A stretch of DNA of 64,000 bases from Paraburkholderia sediminicola (GCF_902859805.1 NZ_CADIKC010000003.1:248001-312000), one strand, 5' to 3'; counted from the stretch's first letter, positions 36,953 to 47,800 are shown. The notes: generated by a model not told the origin, from the sequence alone. Made by a program: numbers and translations.

Positions 36953-38521
36953 TTACAGCCCCAACTCACTCCACAAGGTGTCGATGCGTTTTTTGACCGC
37001 GCCGTCCATCTCGATCGGGCGGCCCCATTCGCGATCGGTCTCACCAGGCCATTTGTTGGTGGCGTCGAGTCCCATCTTCGATCCGAGACCTGCCACCGGC
37101 GAGGCGAAATCCAGATAGTCGATCGGCGTGCGATCGACCAGTACGGTATCGCGCGCAGGATCGATACGCGTGGTGATGGCCCAGATCACTTCCTTCCAGT
37201 CACGGATATTCACGTCCTCGTCGACCACGACGATGAACTTCGTATACATGAATTGCCGCAGGAAACTCCACACGCCGAACATCACGCGCTTGGCGTGACC
37301 GGGGTAGCTCTTCTTCATCTGCACGATCGCCATCCGGTAGCTGCATCCTTCGGGCGGCAGATAGAAGTCGGTGATCTCGGTGAACTGCTTCTGCAACAGC
37401 GGCACGAACACTTCGTTGAGCGCGACGCCGAGCACGGCGGGCTCATCGGGCGGTTTGCCAGTGTAGGTGGAGTGATAGATCGCGTCGCGCCGCATAGTGA
37501 TGCGCTCGACCGTGAAGACGGGAAACCACTCCTGCTCGTTGTAGTAGCCCGTGTGGTCGCCATAGGGGCCTTCCAGCGCGTGTTCGTAAGCGGCGGACGC
37601 GCCCTTGGCTGGACGCGGCGGCGCGCCAGCGGGAGCAGGCGAAGGCGTGCCTTCCTGCGGATAGATGAAGCCTTCCAGAACGATTTCCGCGCGCGCGGGC
37701 ACCTGCAAACCGTCGACGCCCGGCGTGATGCACTTCGCGAGTTCGGTGCGGCCGCCGCGCAGCAACCCGGCGAACTGGTATTCGGAGAGCGTGTCGGGCA
37801 CCGGCGTCACCGCACCGAGGATGGTCGCCGGATCGGCGCCCAGCACCACGGCCACGGGATACGGCTTGCCCGGATTCTGCAGCGCGAACTCGCGGAAATC
37901 GAGTGCGCCGCCACGATGCGCGAGCCAGCGCATGATCAGTTTGTTACGCCCGATTAGTTGCTGGCGATATATGCCTAAATTTTGTCGGCTCTTATTCGGG
38001 CCTTTTGTGACGGTCAGGCCCCATGTGATCAGCGGCCCTGCGTCGCCCGGCCAGCAGGTCTGAATCGGCAGCTTTGCGAGGTCGACGTCGTTGCCTTCCC
38101 AGACGATTTCCTGGCATGGCGGCGCGCTCACCGTTTTGGGCGCCATATCCCACACCGCCTTCGCGAGCGAGAACAGTTTGCCGGCGTCCTTGAGCCCCTT
38201 CGGCGGCTCCGGTTCCTTCAATGCGGAGAGCAGGCGGCCGACGTCGCGCAGCGACTCCAGTGCGGCGCCATCGCCTTCGCCTGGTTGCGCGTCGATCCCC
38301 ATGCCGAGAGCCACACGGCGCGGCGTGCCGAACAGGTTGCCGAGGACCGGAAACGCGTGCTGCTGCTGGCTCTCGAACAATATCGCCGGACCGCCGGCGC
38401 GCAGGACGCGGTCGCACAGTTCGGTCATTTCCAGGACGGGCGAGACGTTTTGCGAGATGCGGCGCAGTTCACCGATCGTTTCGAGACGGCCGACGAAATC
38501 GCGCAGGTCTTTGTATTTCAT
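36953..38521 (-). CDS. ubiD: 4-hydroxy-3-polyprenylbenzoate decarboxylase UbiD
   Basis: A 522-residue prenylated-FMN decarboxylase of ubiquinone synthesis. It begins [22 protein letters not shown], as E. coli UbiD does. The pFMN-binding region [24 protein letters not shown] and the segment [24 protein letters not shown], with the conserved acidic residues upstream, are visible. An Ala/Pro insertion (about residues 293-310) is lineage-specific. Its partner UbiX is not in the window. The gene stands alone here. Confidence 0.93.
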   Translation of the reverse strand: MKYKDLRDFVGRLETIGELRRISQNVSPVLEMTELCDRVLRAGGPAILFESQQQHAFPVLGNLFGTPRRVALGMGIDAQPGEGDGAALESLRDVGRLLSALKEPEPPKGLKDAGKLFSLAKAVWDMAPKTVSAPPCQEIVWEGNDVDLAKLPIQTCWPGDAGPLITWGLTVTKGPNKSRQNLGIYRQQLIGRNKLIMRWLAHRGGALDFREFALQNPGKPYPVAVVLGADPATILGAVTPVPDTLSEYQFAGLLRGGRTELAKCITPGVDGLQVPARAEIVLEGFIYPQEGTPSPAPAGAPPRPAKGASAAYEHALEGPYGDHTGYYNEQEWFPVFTVERITMRRDAIYHSTYTGKPPDEPAVLGVALNEVFVPLLQKQFTEITDFYLPPEGCSYRMAIVQMKKSYPGHAKRVMFGVWSFLRQFMYTKFIVVVDEDVNIRDWKEVIWAITTRIDPARDTVLVDRTPIDYLDFASPVAGLGSKMGLDATNKWPGETDREWGRPIEMDGAVKKRIDTLWSELGL

Positions 38522-38752
38522 CTAGTGCGGTAGAGAGCCGCGCAAGCGGCAAAAAGGTAGGGCGCCGCAGGGCTTCGCGGTGCCAGAACGATTGTCGATT
38601 TTACCTGTGTTGGCAGCCGCACGTAGATTGGCCAAACGGCCGACTTCGGGAAGACTAATTGAGATAGCTCAAGAAGCGCGCACCGCGCGGTTCTTAACGG
38701 ACTGAACACTGTTCATTATTACAATTAGTTATACATTTGCCTATCTATAGTG

Positions 38753-38781
38753 TTGACGATCTATAAAACCCTGCATAGAAT
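38753..38781 (+). promoter_or_regulatory. Near-consensus sigma-70 promoter
   Basis: TTGACG at 38753-38758 and TAGAAT at 38776-38781 are separated by exactly 17 bases. Predicted start of transcription is about 38788. CCCTGCA in the spacer (38769-38775) is the inverse of TGCAGGG just downstream (38796-38802), so a DNA palindrome straddles the promoter. Confidence 0.75.
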
Positions 38782-38787
38782 CCGTCC

Positions 38788-38925
38788 ACATTGGTTGCAG
38801 GGCGTGAACGTTTTTACCGCCGCCCCGGTCCCTTCAGACGCAACGCGTCACCGCTTACCGACTCCCTGCACGGTATTTGACGGTCTTACTGAAGTCCTCG
38901 CCAGCGCCTGTTGACGCTGGTTTTT
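38788..38925 (+). ncRNA. Predicted structured RNA: small RNA or attenuating leader
   Basis: The segment from the predicted start to the first terminator-like hairpin is about 138 bases. TGCAGGG (38796-38802) can pair with CCCTGCA (38864-38870), closing a domain that contains the hairpin GACGC-AAC-GCGTC (38837-38849). It ends with CCAGCG, an eight-base loop, CGCTGG and TTTTT (38901-38925), a form typical of an intrinsic terminator. I do not recognise a known riboswitch. It may be a free small RNA, or the transcript may read through to the transglycosylase gene under some condition. Confidence 0.5.
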
Positions 38926-38929
38926 CGCG

Positions 38930-39014
38930 TGGGAGCCTCCGCCTGCATGTTTTTTTGGCATGCCGCGGGCCTCTTTTCAAGATGGCTCCCCACAAACGGT
39001 ATTTGCCGTTTTCC
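38930..39014 (+). promoter_or_regulatory. Second structured element in the transglycosylase leader
   Basis: GTGGGAGCC (38930-38938) pairs, with one bulge, with GGCTCCCCAC (about 38983-38992) and encloses GCATG-T7-GGCATGC. It is followed by AAACGG-TATTTG-CCGTTTT (38995-39013), another hairpin with a U-rich tail. Together with the first element it looks like tandem regulation between 38788 and the start codon at 39129. Confidence 0.4.
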
Positions 39015-39128
39015 CGACGTCGCTGCTGCCCTAACCAGACAGAGCGCGCGATGTCTTGACTCTGCGAATGTGTGTTACCGCCTGTTCGACTGGCGGAGTT
39101 CGCGGATCATGCAACATGGGAGATCTGA

Positions 39129-40310
39129 ATGAACGCCTGGTTATCGTGGCGTCCCGATGAACGTATTGCGCAAGTTGTGCGTGGTGCGTTGCGTCGCGGG
39201 ACGCGAATGAGTCATCACCTGTTCAGCATTGTCGGCGGAATCGCTGTCGTGCTGGCGCTCACGCTGTGGCTGATGCCGGCCTTGCGCGGCACCCTTGCCG
39301 CCAAGCTGATGCCGGTCATTGCCGCCGCTGTGCAAGCCGGTCCCGCCCGTCTGCTGCAGGGCCACCCGCTGCCGGCTTTCGGGCCCCCTGGCGCGTCCTC
39401 TGACGACTCGCTGTCCGCGAATTCGACCAGCAGTGATGCCGCGAGCGGTGCGAACAACGGCAACAACGGCGTCACCGCCAGCAATACCAGCTACGACGGC
39501 GCCTTCGACGGCACCGGCACGTCCGGTATGGGCGTGGCTGCATTGAACGGCCTCGACCCGCGCACCATGCAGAGCGTCTCCGCGCTGGCACGGCTGATCC
39601 CGGCGCAGCGCGTCTCGGCTGATGCACGCGACGATCGTGTGCTCGTTTCGACCCGCGAGCAGGATCTGGTTTCGTCTTACCTCGCGCGGCGCTATCGCGT
39701 TGCTCAGGAGCCCGTTAGCGAGCTCGTGAAGGCTGCGTTCGACACCGGCCGCGAAGTCGGTCTCGACCCGCTTCTCCTGCTGTCCGTGATGGCAATCGAA
39801 TCGGGCTTCAACCCGTACGCCGAGAGCGGCGTGGGCGCGCAGGGCCTGATGCAGGTGATGTCTAAGGTTCACTCGGACAAATTCCAGTATTTCGGCGGCC
39901 AGAGCGCGGCGCTCGAACCGGTTGCGAACATCAAGGTGGGCGCGCTGGTGCTGAAGGATTGCATCGCACGCGGCGGTTCGCTGCCAGGCGGTTTGCGTCT
40001 CTACGTTGGCTCGACCTCGCAGGACGACGGCGGCTACGGCGCCAAGGTGATGGCCGAGCGTGGCCGTCTGCGCGATGTGGCGCGTGGCCGCAAGGTGCCG
40101 ATCAACGCACCGCAGGCTCCGGTTCTGACGGCGTCGAACACGACTCCGGCTGCAACGGCATCCACCAACGGCAAGCGCGTGCAGATGACGCTCGATGCCG
40201 GTCATCCGCTGAGCGCGGCAGCGCCGGTCAAGACGCCGGTGTCCGAGCAGGACGACGCCAGTTCCAATGCGACCAAGCACGTGGCATCGGCCTCGGAGCT
40301 GGGCGCTTGA
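39129..40310 (+). CDS. Membrane-anchored lytic transglycosylase (SLT domain)
   Basis: A 393-residue protein. The N-terminal cytoplasmic stretch is followed by one membrane segment (about residues 30-60), a long Ser/Asn/Asp-rich linker (about residues 90-135), and an SLT domain. The domain carries the catalytic Glu224 in LLLLSVMAIESGFNPYAESG, then the GLMQVM motif. The C-terminal 80 residues are Ala/Thr-rich and disordered. It should cut peptidoglycan glycan strands in the periplasm. GGGAGA lies six to ten bases upstream of the ATG. The leader is about 340 bases long and structured. Confidence 0.82.
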   Translation: MNAWLSWRPDERIAQVVRGALRRGTRMSHHLFSIVGGIAVVLALTLWLMPALRGTLAAKLMPVIAAAVQAGPARLLQGHPLPAFGPPGASSDDSLSANSTSSDAASGANNGNNGVTASNTSYDGAFDGTGTSGMGVAALNGLDPRTMQSVSALARLIPAQRVSADARDDRVLVSTREQDLVSSYLARRYRVAQEPVSELVKAAFDTGREVGLDPLLLLSVMAIESGFNPYAESGVGAQGLMQVMSKVHSDKFQYFGGQSAALEPVANIKVGALVLKDCIARGGSLPGGLRLYVGSTSQDDGGYGAKVMAERGRLRDVARGRKVPINAPQAPVLTASNTTPAATASTNGKRVQMTLDAGHPLSAAAPVKTPVSEQDDASSNATKHVASASELGA

Positions 40311-40354
40311 GGTTGACGTAACCCGGTTTGCCCGGCACGCGAGAGCGGCCGGAT

Positions 40355-40390
40355 ACAAAAAAAGGACACCCGCGGGTGTCCTTTTTCTTT
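40355..40390. terminator. Bidirectional terminator between the transglycosylase and aminotransferase genes
   Basis: AAAAAAAGGACACCCG and CGGGTGTCCTTTTT form a near-perfect stem with a tight loop. It serves both converging genes. Confidence 0.9.
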
Positions 40391-40426
40391 TGTGGCTTGC
40401 GTCCGTACTCTGATGCCTCTATCCAG

Positions 40427-41632
40427 TCAGTGCCGTCCGAAAAGCTTCGCCAGCCGCTCGACCGCCTCTTCCAGCTTCGGCAGGGCGGTTGCATACGAGA
40501 GCCGGATGTAGTCCTTCGGCGCGTGCGTGCCGAAGTCCATACCGGGCACGAGCACCACGCCCGCGTCGTGCAGCATCGCTTTGGTGAGCGCCGCGCTGTC
40601 CCCGGCCGCCTGATGCGCGACCGTGCGGCAATCGGCGTACACGTAGAAGGCGCCATCCGGCATCACCGGCACCGAGAAACCCAGCGATTCGAGCGCCGGC
40701 GCAATGAAGTCGCGGCGGCGTTTGAATTCGAGGCGGCGCGCTTCGTAGATGGCGATCGTGTCCGGTTCGAAGCACGCCAGCGCCGCGTGCTGTGCGAGCG
40801 CCGACGCGCAGATGAACAGATTCTGCGCGAGCTTTTCGAACGCGCCGACCATGCCGGGCGGCACCACCAGCCAGCCCAAACGCCAGCCGGTCATGTTGAA
40901 GTACTTCGAGAAGCTGTTGACGGTAATGACGTCGTCACCAAACGAGAGCGCCGAGACAGGCTTCGCGTCGTAGCTCAGGCCCTGGTAGATCTCGTCGACG
41001 ATCGTAAAGCCGCCGCGCGCCCGCACGGCCTTGACGATGCGTTCGAGCTCAGCCGGTTCGATCGACGTACCGGTCGGGTTAGACGGCGACGCCAGCAGCA
41101 CGCCGCGGGTGTGCTCGTTCCACAGGCGTTGGACGTCGGCGGCGGTCAGTTGAAAGCGTTCGGCCGGCCCGCTCGGCACCATCACCGGCTTGCCTTCCGC
41201 TGCGATCACGAAGTGGCGGTTGCACGGATAGCATGGGTCGGGCATCAGCACTTCATCGTCGCGATCGACCAGCGCGGCGCAAGCCAGCAGCAACGCAGCG
41301 GAAGCACCGGCGGTGACGACGATCCGCGCCGGATCGACGTTGACGCCGTAGAAGTCAGCGTAATGCGCCGAGATCGCCTCGCGCAGCGCGTGCAGGCCAA
41401 GTGCGTTCGTGTATTGCGTGACGCCGCGGCGCAGGGCGCTCGCGGCCGCTTCGATGACCGGCTCGGGTGCGGTGAAATCGGGTTCACCGATTCCCATGTG
41501 GATAATGTCGCGCCCATCGCGCCCATCGCGCTCGAGCAGCGCGGCTTCCTTGGCCAGTTCCATCACATAGAAAGGCTGGATGGCGTCAACGCGGGCAGCA
41601 AGCCGCACCAAGGGTTCGGTCACGGAGTTCAT
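40427..41632 (-). CDS. Class I/II PLP-dependent aminotransferase
   Basis: A 401-residue fold type I aminotransferase. It has an N-terminal HMGIGEPDF motif, the SPSNPTGT loop, the VDEIYQGLSYD aspartate/tyrosine region and the PLP lysine in NSFSKYFNMTGWRLGW, with the phosphate-binding RLS near the C-terminus. Length and motifs suit the aspartate/alanine/aromatic or LL-DAP aminotransferase group; the substrate is not determined. A nine-base repeat near 41508-41531 duplicates Asp-Gly-Arg (DGRDGRD) early in the protein. Confidence 0.85.
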   Translation of the reverse strand: MNSVTEPLVRLAARVDAIQPFYVMELAKEAALLERDGRDGRDIIHMGIGEPDFTAPEPVIEAAASALRRGVTQYTNALGLHALREAISAHYADFYGVNVDPARIVVTAGASAALLLACAALVDRDDEVLMPDPCYPCNRHFVIAAEGKPVMVPSGPAERFQLTAADVQRLWNEHTRGVLLASPSNPTGTSIEPAELERIVKAVRARGGFTIVDEIYQGLSYDAKPVSALSFGDDVITVNSFSKYFNMTGWRLGWLVVPPGMVGAFEKLAQNLFICASALAQHAALACFEPDTIAIYEARRLEFKRRRDFIAPALESLGFSVPVMPDGAFYVYADCRTVAHQAAGDSAALTKAMLHDAGVVLVPGMDFGTHAPKDYIRLSYATALPKLEEAVERLAKLFGRH

Positions 41633-41696
41633 ACGATCAAATCCAGTTCAGAAGCAACAGCGGGACGGCGCATGGCGCGCCCGTCCCGCCTCAAGC

Positions 41697-42131
41697 TCAA
41701 TGCTTGCGGGCTGCCTGCGTTTCGGCAGCGCGCAACTGCGCCGACAGCTTGTCCAGCACGCCGTTCACGTACTTGTAGCCGTCCGCGCCGCCAAACGTCT
41801 TGGCGAGTTCGACTGCTTCATTGATGACCACGCGATAGGGGATATCGACGTGATTCTTCAACTCGAACGCGGCGACCAGCAGCACGGCGCGTTCGACCGG
41901 CGAGAGCTGGTCGATCGGGCGGTCGAGGCACGGTGCGATATCGGCCGAGAGTGCTTCCGAATCGCGGATCACGCCGTGCAGGATGGCGTCCAGATGTTCG
42001 TGGTCGGCCTTGTCGAAGCCCTGCGCGCCGCGCAGTTGCGCGTCGATTTCACCGCCGGGCGAACCCGACAGAAGCCACTGGTAAAGCCCCTGCGTGGCCA
42101 GTTCGCGGGAGCGTCGGCGTGCGCTCTTCAT
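41697..42131 (-). CDS. nusB: Transcription antitermination factor NusB
   Basis: A 144-residue all-helical RNA-binding protein. With NusE (S10) it binds boxA and supports rRNA antitermination. It has the family features [16 protein letters not shown] at the N-terminus and [26 protein letters not shown] near the C-terminus. The start overlaps the ribH stop (ATGA), so it is coupled to riboflavin synthesis genes, as in E. coli. The purine-rich 3' end of ribH supplies its ribosome site. Confidence 0.95.
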   Translation of the reverse strand: MKSARRRSRELATQGLYQWLLSGSPGGEIDAQLRGAQGFDKADHEHLDAILHGVIRDSEALSADIAPCLDRPIDQLSPVERAVLLVAAFELKNHVDIPYRVVINEAVELAKTFGGADGYKYVNGVLDKLSAQLRAAETQAARKH

Positions 42132-42634
42132 GCCTCTTCCTCTTCTTCGTCTTCTTCCTCGTCGTCACCACCGAGCTGTTCGAGCGCGACCGAGAGGTTC
42201 GCCATTTCGACGGCCACGCGCGCTGCGTCACGACCCTTCTCGGTCATGCGCGCGACGGCTTGTTCGTCGTTTTCGGTGGTCAGCACGGCGTTCGCGACCG
42301 GAATGCCGAAGTCGAGGCCGATGCGGGTGATGCCCGCGCCGCTTTCGTTCGACACCAGTTCGAAGTGGTACGTCTCGCCGCGAATCACGGCGCCCAGCGC
42401 GATCAGTGCGTCGAATTGCGCGCTTTCGGCAAGCTTTTGCAGCGCCAGCGGGATTTCCAGTGCGCCCGGCACGGTGACCAGCAGCACGTCTTCGCCGGTC
42501 ACGCCGAGGCGTTCGAGTTCTTCGATGCACGAATCCGCGAGGCCGTTGCAGACGGGTTCGTTAAAACGCGCCTGGACGATGCCGATACGCAGTCCGTCGC
42601 CGTCGAGATTCGGTTGGTATTGTCCGATTTCCAT
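42128..42634 (-). CDS. ribH: 6,7-dimethyl-8-ribityllumazine synthase
   Basis: A 168-residue lumazine synthase that condenses the pyrimidine intermediate with 3,4-dihydroxy-2-butanone 4-phosphate, the penultimate step of riboflavin synthesis. It has the [14 protein letters not shown] substrate segment, [14 protein letters not shown] with the catalytic region, and [13 protein letters not shown]. The C-terminus carries an extra acidic tail, [14 protein letters not shown], not part of the icosahedral core fold. The codons of this tail form the ribosome site for nusB. ribBA lies 50 bases upstream. Confidence 0.95.
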   Translation of the reverse strand: MEIGQYQPNLDGDGLRIGIVQARFNEPVCNGLADSCIEELERLGVTGEDVLLVTVPGALEIPLALQKLAESAQFDALIALGAVIRGETYHFELVSNESGAGITRIGLDFGIPVANAVLTTENDEQAVARMTEKGRDAARVAVEMANLSVALEQLGGDDEEEDEEEEEA

Positions 42635-42684
42635 GTGAATTCCGTAGTGTTTTGAGTTGGCGCTTAAGCGCGTGAATGGTCGGA

Positions 42685-43821
<1,137 letters not shown>

Positions 43822-43950
43822 GTTGGCGGAGTTTTTCGAAGAAAGCGCGTATTTTACGCCACGCGCGCCCGCAAGTCGCCTGGGCCGGATGGCATAGGCC
43901 GTTTGGCGAGGCACTCAGGGCTGTCTGGCGGCGGTTTGACAGGGCGGCGT

Positions 43951-43959
43951 TGCTATAAT
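43951..43959 (+). promoter_or_regulatory. Extended -10 promoter of ilvD
   Basis: TGCTATAAT is a perfect extended -10 element. A TTGACA at 43936-43941 lies only 12 bases before it, too close to act as its -35. Transcription would begin about 43966, giving a leader of roughly 60 bases. Confidence 0.6.
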
Positions 43960-44024
43960 CCGTCGCGCCCGCGAAGGCCGCCTCCAGAAAACCATTTCCC
44001 CGCTAAACCCGTTCGAGAAAGATC

Positions 44025-45887
44025 ATGCCGCACTATCGCTCACGCACATCGACTCATGGCCGCAACATGGCCGGCGCCCGCGCCCTGTGGCGCGCCACCG
44101 GAATGAAAGACGACGATTTCGGCAAGCCGATCATCGCGGTGGTGAACTCGTTCACCCAGTTCGTGCCGGGCCATGTGCATTTGCGCGATCTGGGTGCGCT
44201 GGTCGCGAAGGAAATCGAAGCGGCCGGCGGTGTGGCCAAGGAATTCAACACCATCGCGGTTGACGACGGCATTGCGATGGGCCACGGCGGCATGCTGTAT
44301 TCGCTGCCCTCGCGCGAGCTGATCGCCGACTCGGTGGAATACATGGTCAACGCGCACTGCGCCGACGCCATGGTCTGCATTTCCAATTGCGACAAGATCA
44401 CTCCGGGCATGCTGATGGCCGCCATGCGCCTGAACATTCCGGTCGTGTTCGTGTCAGGCGGTCCGATGGAAGCGGGCAAGGTCAAATCGCCGACAGACGG
44501 CCAGGTCATCGCCAAGATCGACCTGATCGACGCGATGATCAAGGCCGCCGACCCCAAAATCAGCGACGCGGAAGTGGCCGAAGTCGAGCGCAGCGCCTGC
44601 CCGACGTGCGGTTCCTGCTCGGGCATGTTCACCGCGAACTCGATGAACTGCCTGACCGAGGCGATTGGTCTCGCGTTGCCGGGCAACGGCACGATCGTCG
44701 CCACGCATGCATGGCGTAAAGGCCTGTTCGAACAGGCCGGCCGCCTCGTGGTGGACCTGTGCCGCCGCTACTATCAGGAAGAAGACGCGTCGGTCCTGCC
44801 GCGCAGCATCGCCAGCAAGCAGGCATTCGAGAACGCCATGGCGCTCGACGTGGCGATGGGCGGTTCGACCAATACCGTGCTGCACCTGCTGGCCGCGGCG
44901 CAGGAGGCCGGCGTCGATTTCACGATGTCCGACATCGATCGTATCTCGCGCAAAGTGCCGTGCCTGTGCAAAGCGGCACCCGCCACCGACAAATACCATA
45001 TCGAAGACGTGCACCGCGCCGGCGGCATCCTCGGCATTCTCGGTGAACTGGCCCGCGCGGAACTGCTGGACCTGTCGTGCGGTAACGTGCATAGCGGCAC
45101 GCTGGGCAATGCCATCGCCAAATGGGACGTCGCGGGTGGCGCGGGTGAAGAAGCGCAGAAGTTCTTCCGCGCGGCACCGGGCGGCATTCCGACCACCGTC
45201 GCATTCAGCCAGGAGGCCACGTTCGCCTCGCTGGATACCGACCGCAAGACCGGCTGCATCCGCAGCAAGCAGGACGCGTATTCGAAAGACGGCGGCCTCG
45301 CCGTGCTCTATGGCAACCTCGCGGAGAAGGGCTGCATCGTCAAGACCGCGGGTGTCGACGAATCGCAGTGGATCTTCTCCGGGCGCGCGCGCGTCTTCGA
45401 GAGCCAGGACGACGCTGTCGAAGCCATTCTGGGCGACAAGGTAGTGGCGGGTGACGTGGTCGTGATCCGTTACGAAGGTCCGAAGGGCGGCCCCGGCATG
45501 CAGGAAATGCTGTACCCCACGTCGTATCTGAAGTCCAAGGGGCTGGGCAAGACCTGTGCGCTGTTCACCGACGGCCGTTTCTCCGGCGGTTCCTCAGGGC
45601 TCGTAATCGGGCATGCGTCGCCGGAAGCAGCCGAAGGCGGCACGATCGGTCTGGTGGAAGATGGCGATGTGATCGAGATCGACATTCCCAAGCGCAAGAT
45701 GCACCTGGTGGTGTCGGACGAGGAATTGGCGCGCCGTCGCGAAGCCATGGAGGCTCGCGGTGACAAGGCGTGGATGCCGGTGGATCGTGAACGTGTGGTG
45801 TCGCAGGCGTTGCAGGCTTATGCGGCGCTGGCGACTTCCGCGGACCGTGGCGCCGTGCGGGACCTCTCGCAATTGAAGCGTAAGTAA
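44025..45887 (+). CDS. ilvD: Dihydroxy-acid dehydratase
   Basis: A 620-residue iron-sulfur enzyme of isoleucine and valine synthesis that turns dihydroxy acids into 2-keto acids. The E. coli-like form is evident from its length, [26 protein letters not shown] at the start, [11 protein letters not shown] (cluster cysteine) and [21 protein letters not shown] (further ligands). The C-terminal half has [21 protein letters not shown], which binds the metal and substrate. It lies between two minus-strand riboflavin blocks and has its own promoter. Confidence 0.95.
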   Translation: MPHYRSRTSTHGRNMAGARALWRATGMKDDDFGKPIIAVVNSFTQFVPGHVHLRDLGALVAKEIEAAGGVAKEFNTIAVDDGIAMGHGGMLYSLPSRELIADSVEYMVNAHCADAMVCISNCDKITPGMLMAAMRLNIPVVFVSGGPMEAGKVKSPTDGQVIAKIDLIDAMIKAADPKISDAEVAEVERSACPTCGSCSGMFTANSMNCLTEAIGLALPGNGTIVATHAWRKGLFEQAGRLVVDLCRRYYQEEDASVLPRSIASKQAFENAMALDVAMGGSTNTVLHLLAAAQEAGVDFTMSDIDRISRKVPCLCKAAPATDKYHIEDVHRAGGILGILGELARAELLDLSCGNVHSGTLGNAIAKWDVAGGAGEEAQKFFRAAPGGIPTTVAFSQEATFASLDTDRKTGCIRSKQDAYSKDGGLAVLYGNLAEKGCIVKTAGVDESQWIFSGRARVFESQDDAVEAILGDKVVAGDVVVIRYEGPKGGPGMQEMLYPTSYLKSKGLGKTCALFTDGRFSGGSSGLVIGHASPEAAEGGTIGLVEDGDVIEIDIPKRKMHLVVSDEELARRREAMEARGDKAWMPVDRERVVSQALQAYAALATSADRGAVRDLSQLKRK

Positions 45888-45979
45888 GGCGTAGTTGAAG
45901 CTTGGCTGACCGGCTCGCTGAAACAGGAGCCGTGAGGCGGCTGGGCGGCGTCCGCAACGGACGCCGCCCGTCAATCCGA

Positions 45980-46615
45980 TTACTTCAAAGGCTGTTGTCC
46001 GTCCTGCGATGCCGAGAGCATCCGCTCCACATACCGCGCGATCAGGTCGATCTCCAGATTCACCTGCGAACCTTCGCGCAAATTCTTCAGCGACGTCACC
46101 TGCACCGTGTGCGGAATCAGATTGATCGAGAATTCGCAGCCGTCGTCACGATCCTGAACCGAGTTGACCGTCAGGCTCACGCCGTTGACCGTGATCGAGC
46201 CTTTATAAGCCAGATAGCGGCCGATCTCGCGCGGCGCGAGCACGCGCAGCTCATGCGATTCACCGACCGGCGCGAAACGCGTGACCGTGCCGAGACCGTC
46301 CACGTGGCCGGAGACGATATGGCCGCCGAGCCGGTCGTGCGCACGCAGTGCTTTCTCGAGATTGACTTCGCCCGGCTCGCCGAGACCGACCGTGCAATTC
46401 AGGCTTTCGCGCGACACGTCCACTTCGAATGAGTGCGCGGCTTTTTCCACCACCGTCATGCAGGCGCCCTGAATCGTGATGCTGTCGCCGAGCTGTACAT
46501 CTTCAAGATCGAGGCCGCCGGCTTCGACGTTTAGGCGCACGCCCGCGTCGCCATCCGTGCCGAGGGGTTTGACTGATTCGATGCGGCCCACCGCCGCGAC
46601 GATTCCTGTAAACAT
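45980..46615 (-). CDS. ribE: Riboflavin synthase alpha chain
   Basis: A 211-residue enzyme made of two similar lumazine-binding barrels. It performs the last step, dismutation of two lumazines to riboflavin and the pyrimidine precursor. The first barrel opens MFTGIVAAVGRIESV, and both repeats have their hallmark (GDSITIQGACMTV; GSITVNGVSLTV). It follows ribD by 15 bases on the same strand. The symbol follows the ribD-ribE-ribBA-ribH nomenclature; E. coli calls it ribC/ribE. Confidence 0.95.
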   Translation of the reverse strand: MFTGIVAAVGRIESVKPLGTDGDAGVRLNVEAGGLDLEDVQLGDSITIQGACMTVVEKAAHSFEVDVSRESLNCTVGLGEPGEVNLEKALRAHDRLGGHIVSGHVDGLGTVTRFAPVGESHELRVLAPREIGRYLAYKGSITVNGVSLTVNSVQDRDDGCEFSINLIPHTVQVTSLKNLREGSQVNLEIDLIARYVERMLSASQDGQQPLK

Positions 46616-46630
46616 CGTGCTAGTCCTTGA

Positions 46631-47800
46631 TCAATTCGAAGTTGGTTGGGGTGCGGGCTCGGTGCCGGCTTCGGGTGCCGGATCCGGCACGGCGCGAGGC
46701 ACAAAGCGCGCAAGAATCCGCAGATCGTCGCCGATCCGCTCGACTGCGTGGAAGTTCAGTTGCGTGCGGCCGTCGAGCGTTTCCGGCGCGTTAAGATTGA
46801 ACATGCTCATCGAGTCTACGCCAAGCAGGCTGGGCGCGAGATAGACCAGCAGTTCGTCGACGCAGCCTTCGCGCAGCAGCGAGCCGTTCAGCTTGTAGCC
46901 CGCCTCGACGTGCAGTTCGTTGACGTTACGCTCGCCGAGTATTTTCAGCATGGCGGGCAAGTCGACCTTGCCGGACGCGTTCGCCAGTTGCACGATCTCC
47001 GCGCCGCGATCGCGCAGTGCGGCGGCTCGCTCGGTGTGACGCTCGTCGAGATTGCCGCAGAAAATCAGTGTGGGTGCGCCGGCCAGAATCTGCGCATCAG
47101 GCGGCACGTCGAGCTGGCTGTCGATCAGCACGCGTTGCGGCTGGCGCGGCGTGTCGACGGCACGCACGGTCATGCGCGGATCATCTTCCCTGACAGTGCC
47201 GATGCCCGTCAGAATCGCCGACGCGCGGGCGCGCCACGCATGACCGTCGGCGCGCGCCGCTTCGCCCGTAATCCATTGACTGACGCCCGACGGCAAACCG
47301 GTGCGGCCATCCAGCGAGGCGGCCACTTTCATGCGCACCCACGGGCGGCCGCGCGTCATGCGCGACACGAAGCCGATGTTCAGTTCGTGCGCTTCGTTGG
47401 CGAGCAGTCCGCAACGCACTTCAATGCCGGCGTCGCGCAGCATCTTGAGGCCACGCCCGGAGACTTGCGGATTCGGGTCTTCCATCGCCGCGACCACGCG
47501 CTCGACTTGTGCTTCGATCAGCGCGTTCGCGCACGGCGGCGTGCGGCCGAAATGGCTGCACGGTTCGAGCGTCACGTAGGCCGTGGCGCCGCGCAGATCA
47601 TGGCCGCGCGAACGCGCGTCCTTCAATGCGCGAACCTCGGCATGATCCTGACCGGCCGGTTGCGTGAAGCCTTCGCCGATCACCTCGCCGTTCTTGACGA
47701 GCACGCAACCGACGCGCGGATTCGGGTCGGTCGTGTACATGCCGCGCTTGGCAAGCGCGAGCGCGCGTTCCATATGGACGAAGTCGGTTTGCGAAAACAT
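46631..47800 (-). CDS. ribD: Bifunctional diaminohydroxyphosphoribosylaminopyrimidine deaminase / reductase
   Basis: A 389-residue enzyme doing steps two and three of riboflavin synthesis. The N-terminal deaminase carries the zinc motifs HAEVRAL and PCSHFGRTPPC (about residues 50-90). The C-terminal reductase has VRMKVAASLDGRTGLPSGVSQWITG and the NADPH region. The C-terminus has a short Pro/Glu-rich extension. No FMN riboswitch can be recognised upstream (47801-47872). Confidence 0.95.
   Translation of the reverse strand: MFSQTDFVHMERALALAKRGMYTTDPNPRVGCVLVKNGEVIGEGFTQPAGQDHAEVRALKDARSRGHDLRGATAYVTLEPCSHFGRTPPCANALIEAQVERVVAAMEDPNPQVSGRGLKMLRDAGIEVRCGLLANEAHELNIGFVSRMTRGRPWVRMKVAASLDGRTGLPSGVSQWITGEAARADGHAWRARASAILTGIGTVREDDPRMTVRAVDTPRQPQRVLIDSQLDVPPDAQILAGAPTLIFCGNLDERHTERAAALRDRGAEIVQLANASGKVDLPAMLKILGERNVNELHVEAGYKLNGSLLREGCVDELLVYLAPSLLGVDSMSMFNLNAPETLDGRTQLNFHAVERIGDDLRILARFVPRAVPDPAPEAGTEPAPQPTSN

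Noticed and set aside
36707..37957. Plus-strand open frame of 416 codons opposite ubiD
   Set aside because: Antisense to ubiD; no ribosome site and no family resemblance.
38877..39059. Plus-strand open frame of 60 codons in the transglycosylase leader
   Set aside because: It runs through the terminator-like hairpins, lacks a ribosome site, and the RNA structures explain the region better.
43936..43959. TTGACA plus TATAAT as a classical ilvD promoter
   Set aside because: The spacing is only 12 bases. The TGC before TATAAT makes an extended -10 promoter the better reading.
43822..44024. FMN riboswitch upstream of ribBA or ribD
   Set aside because: The conserved loops of the RFN element cannot be found here or in 47801-47872.
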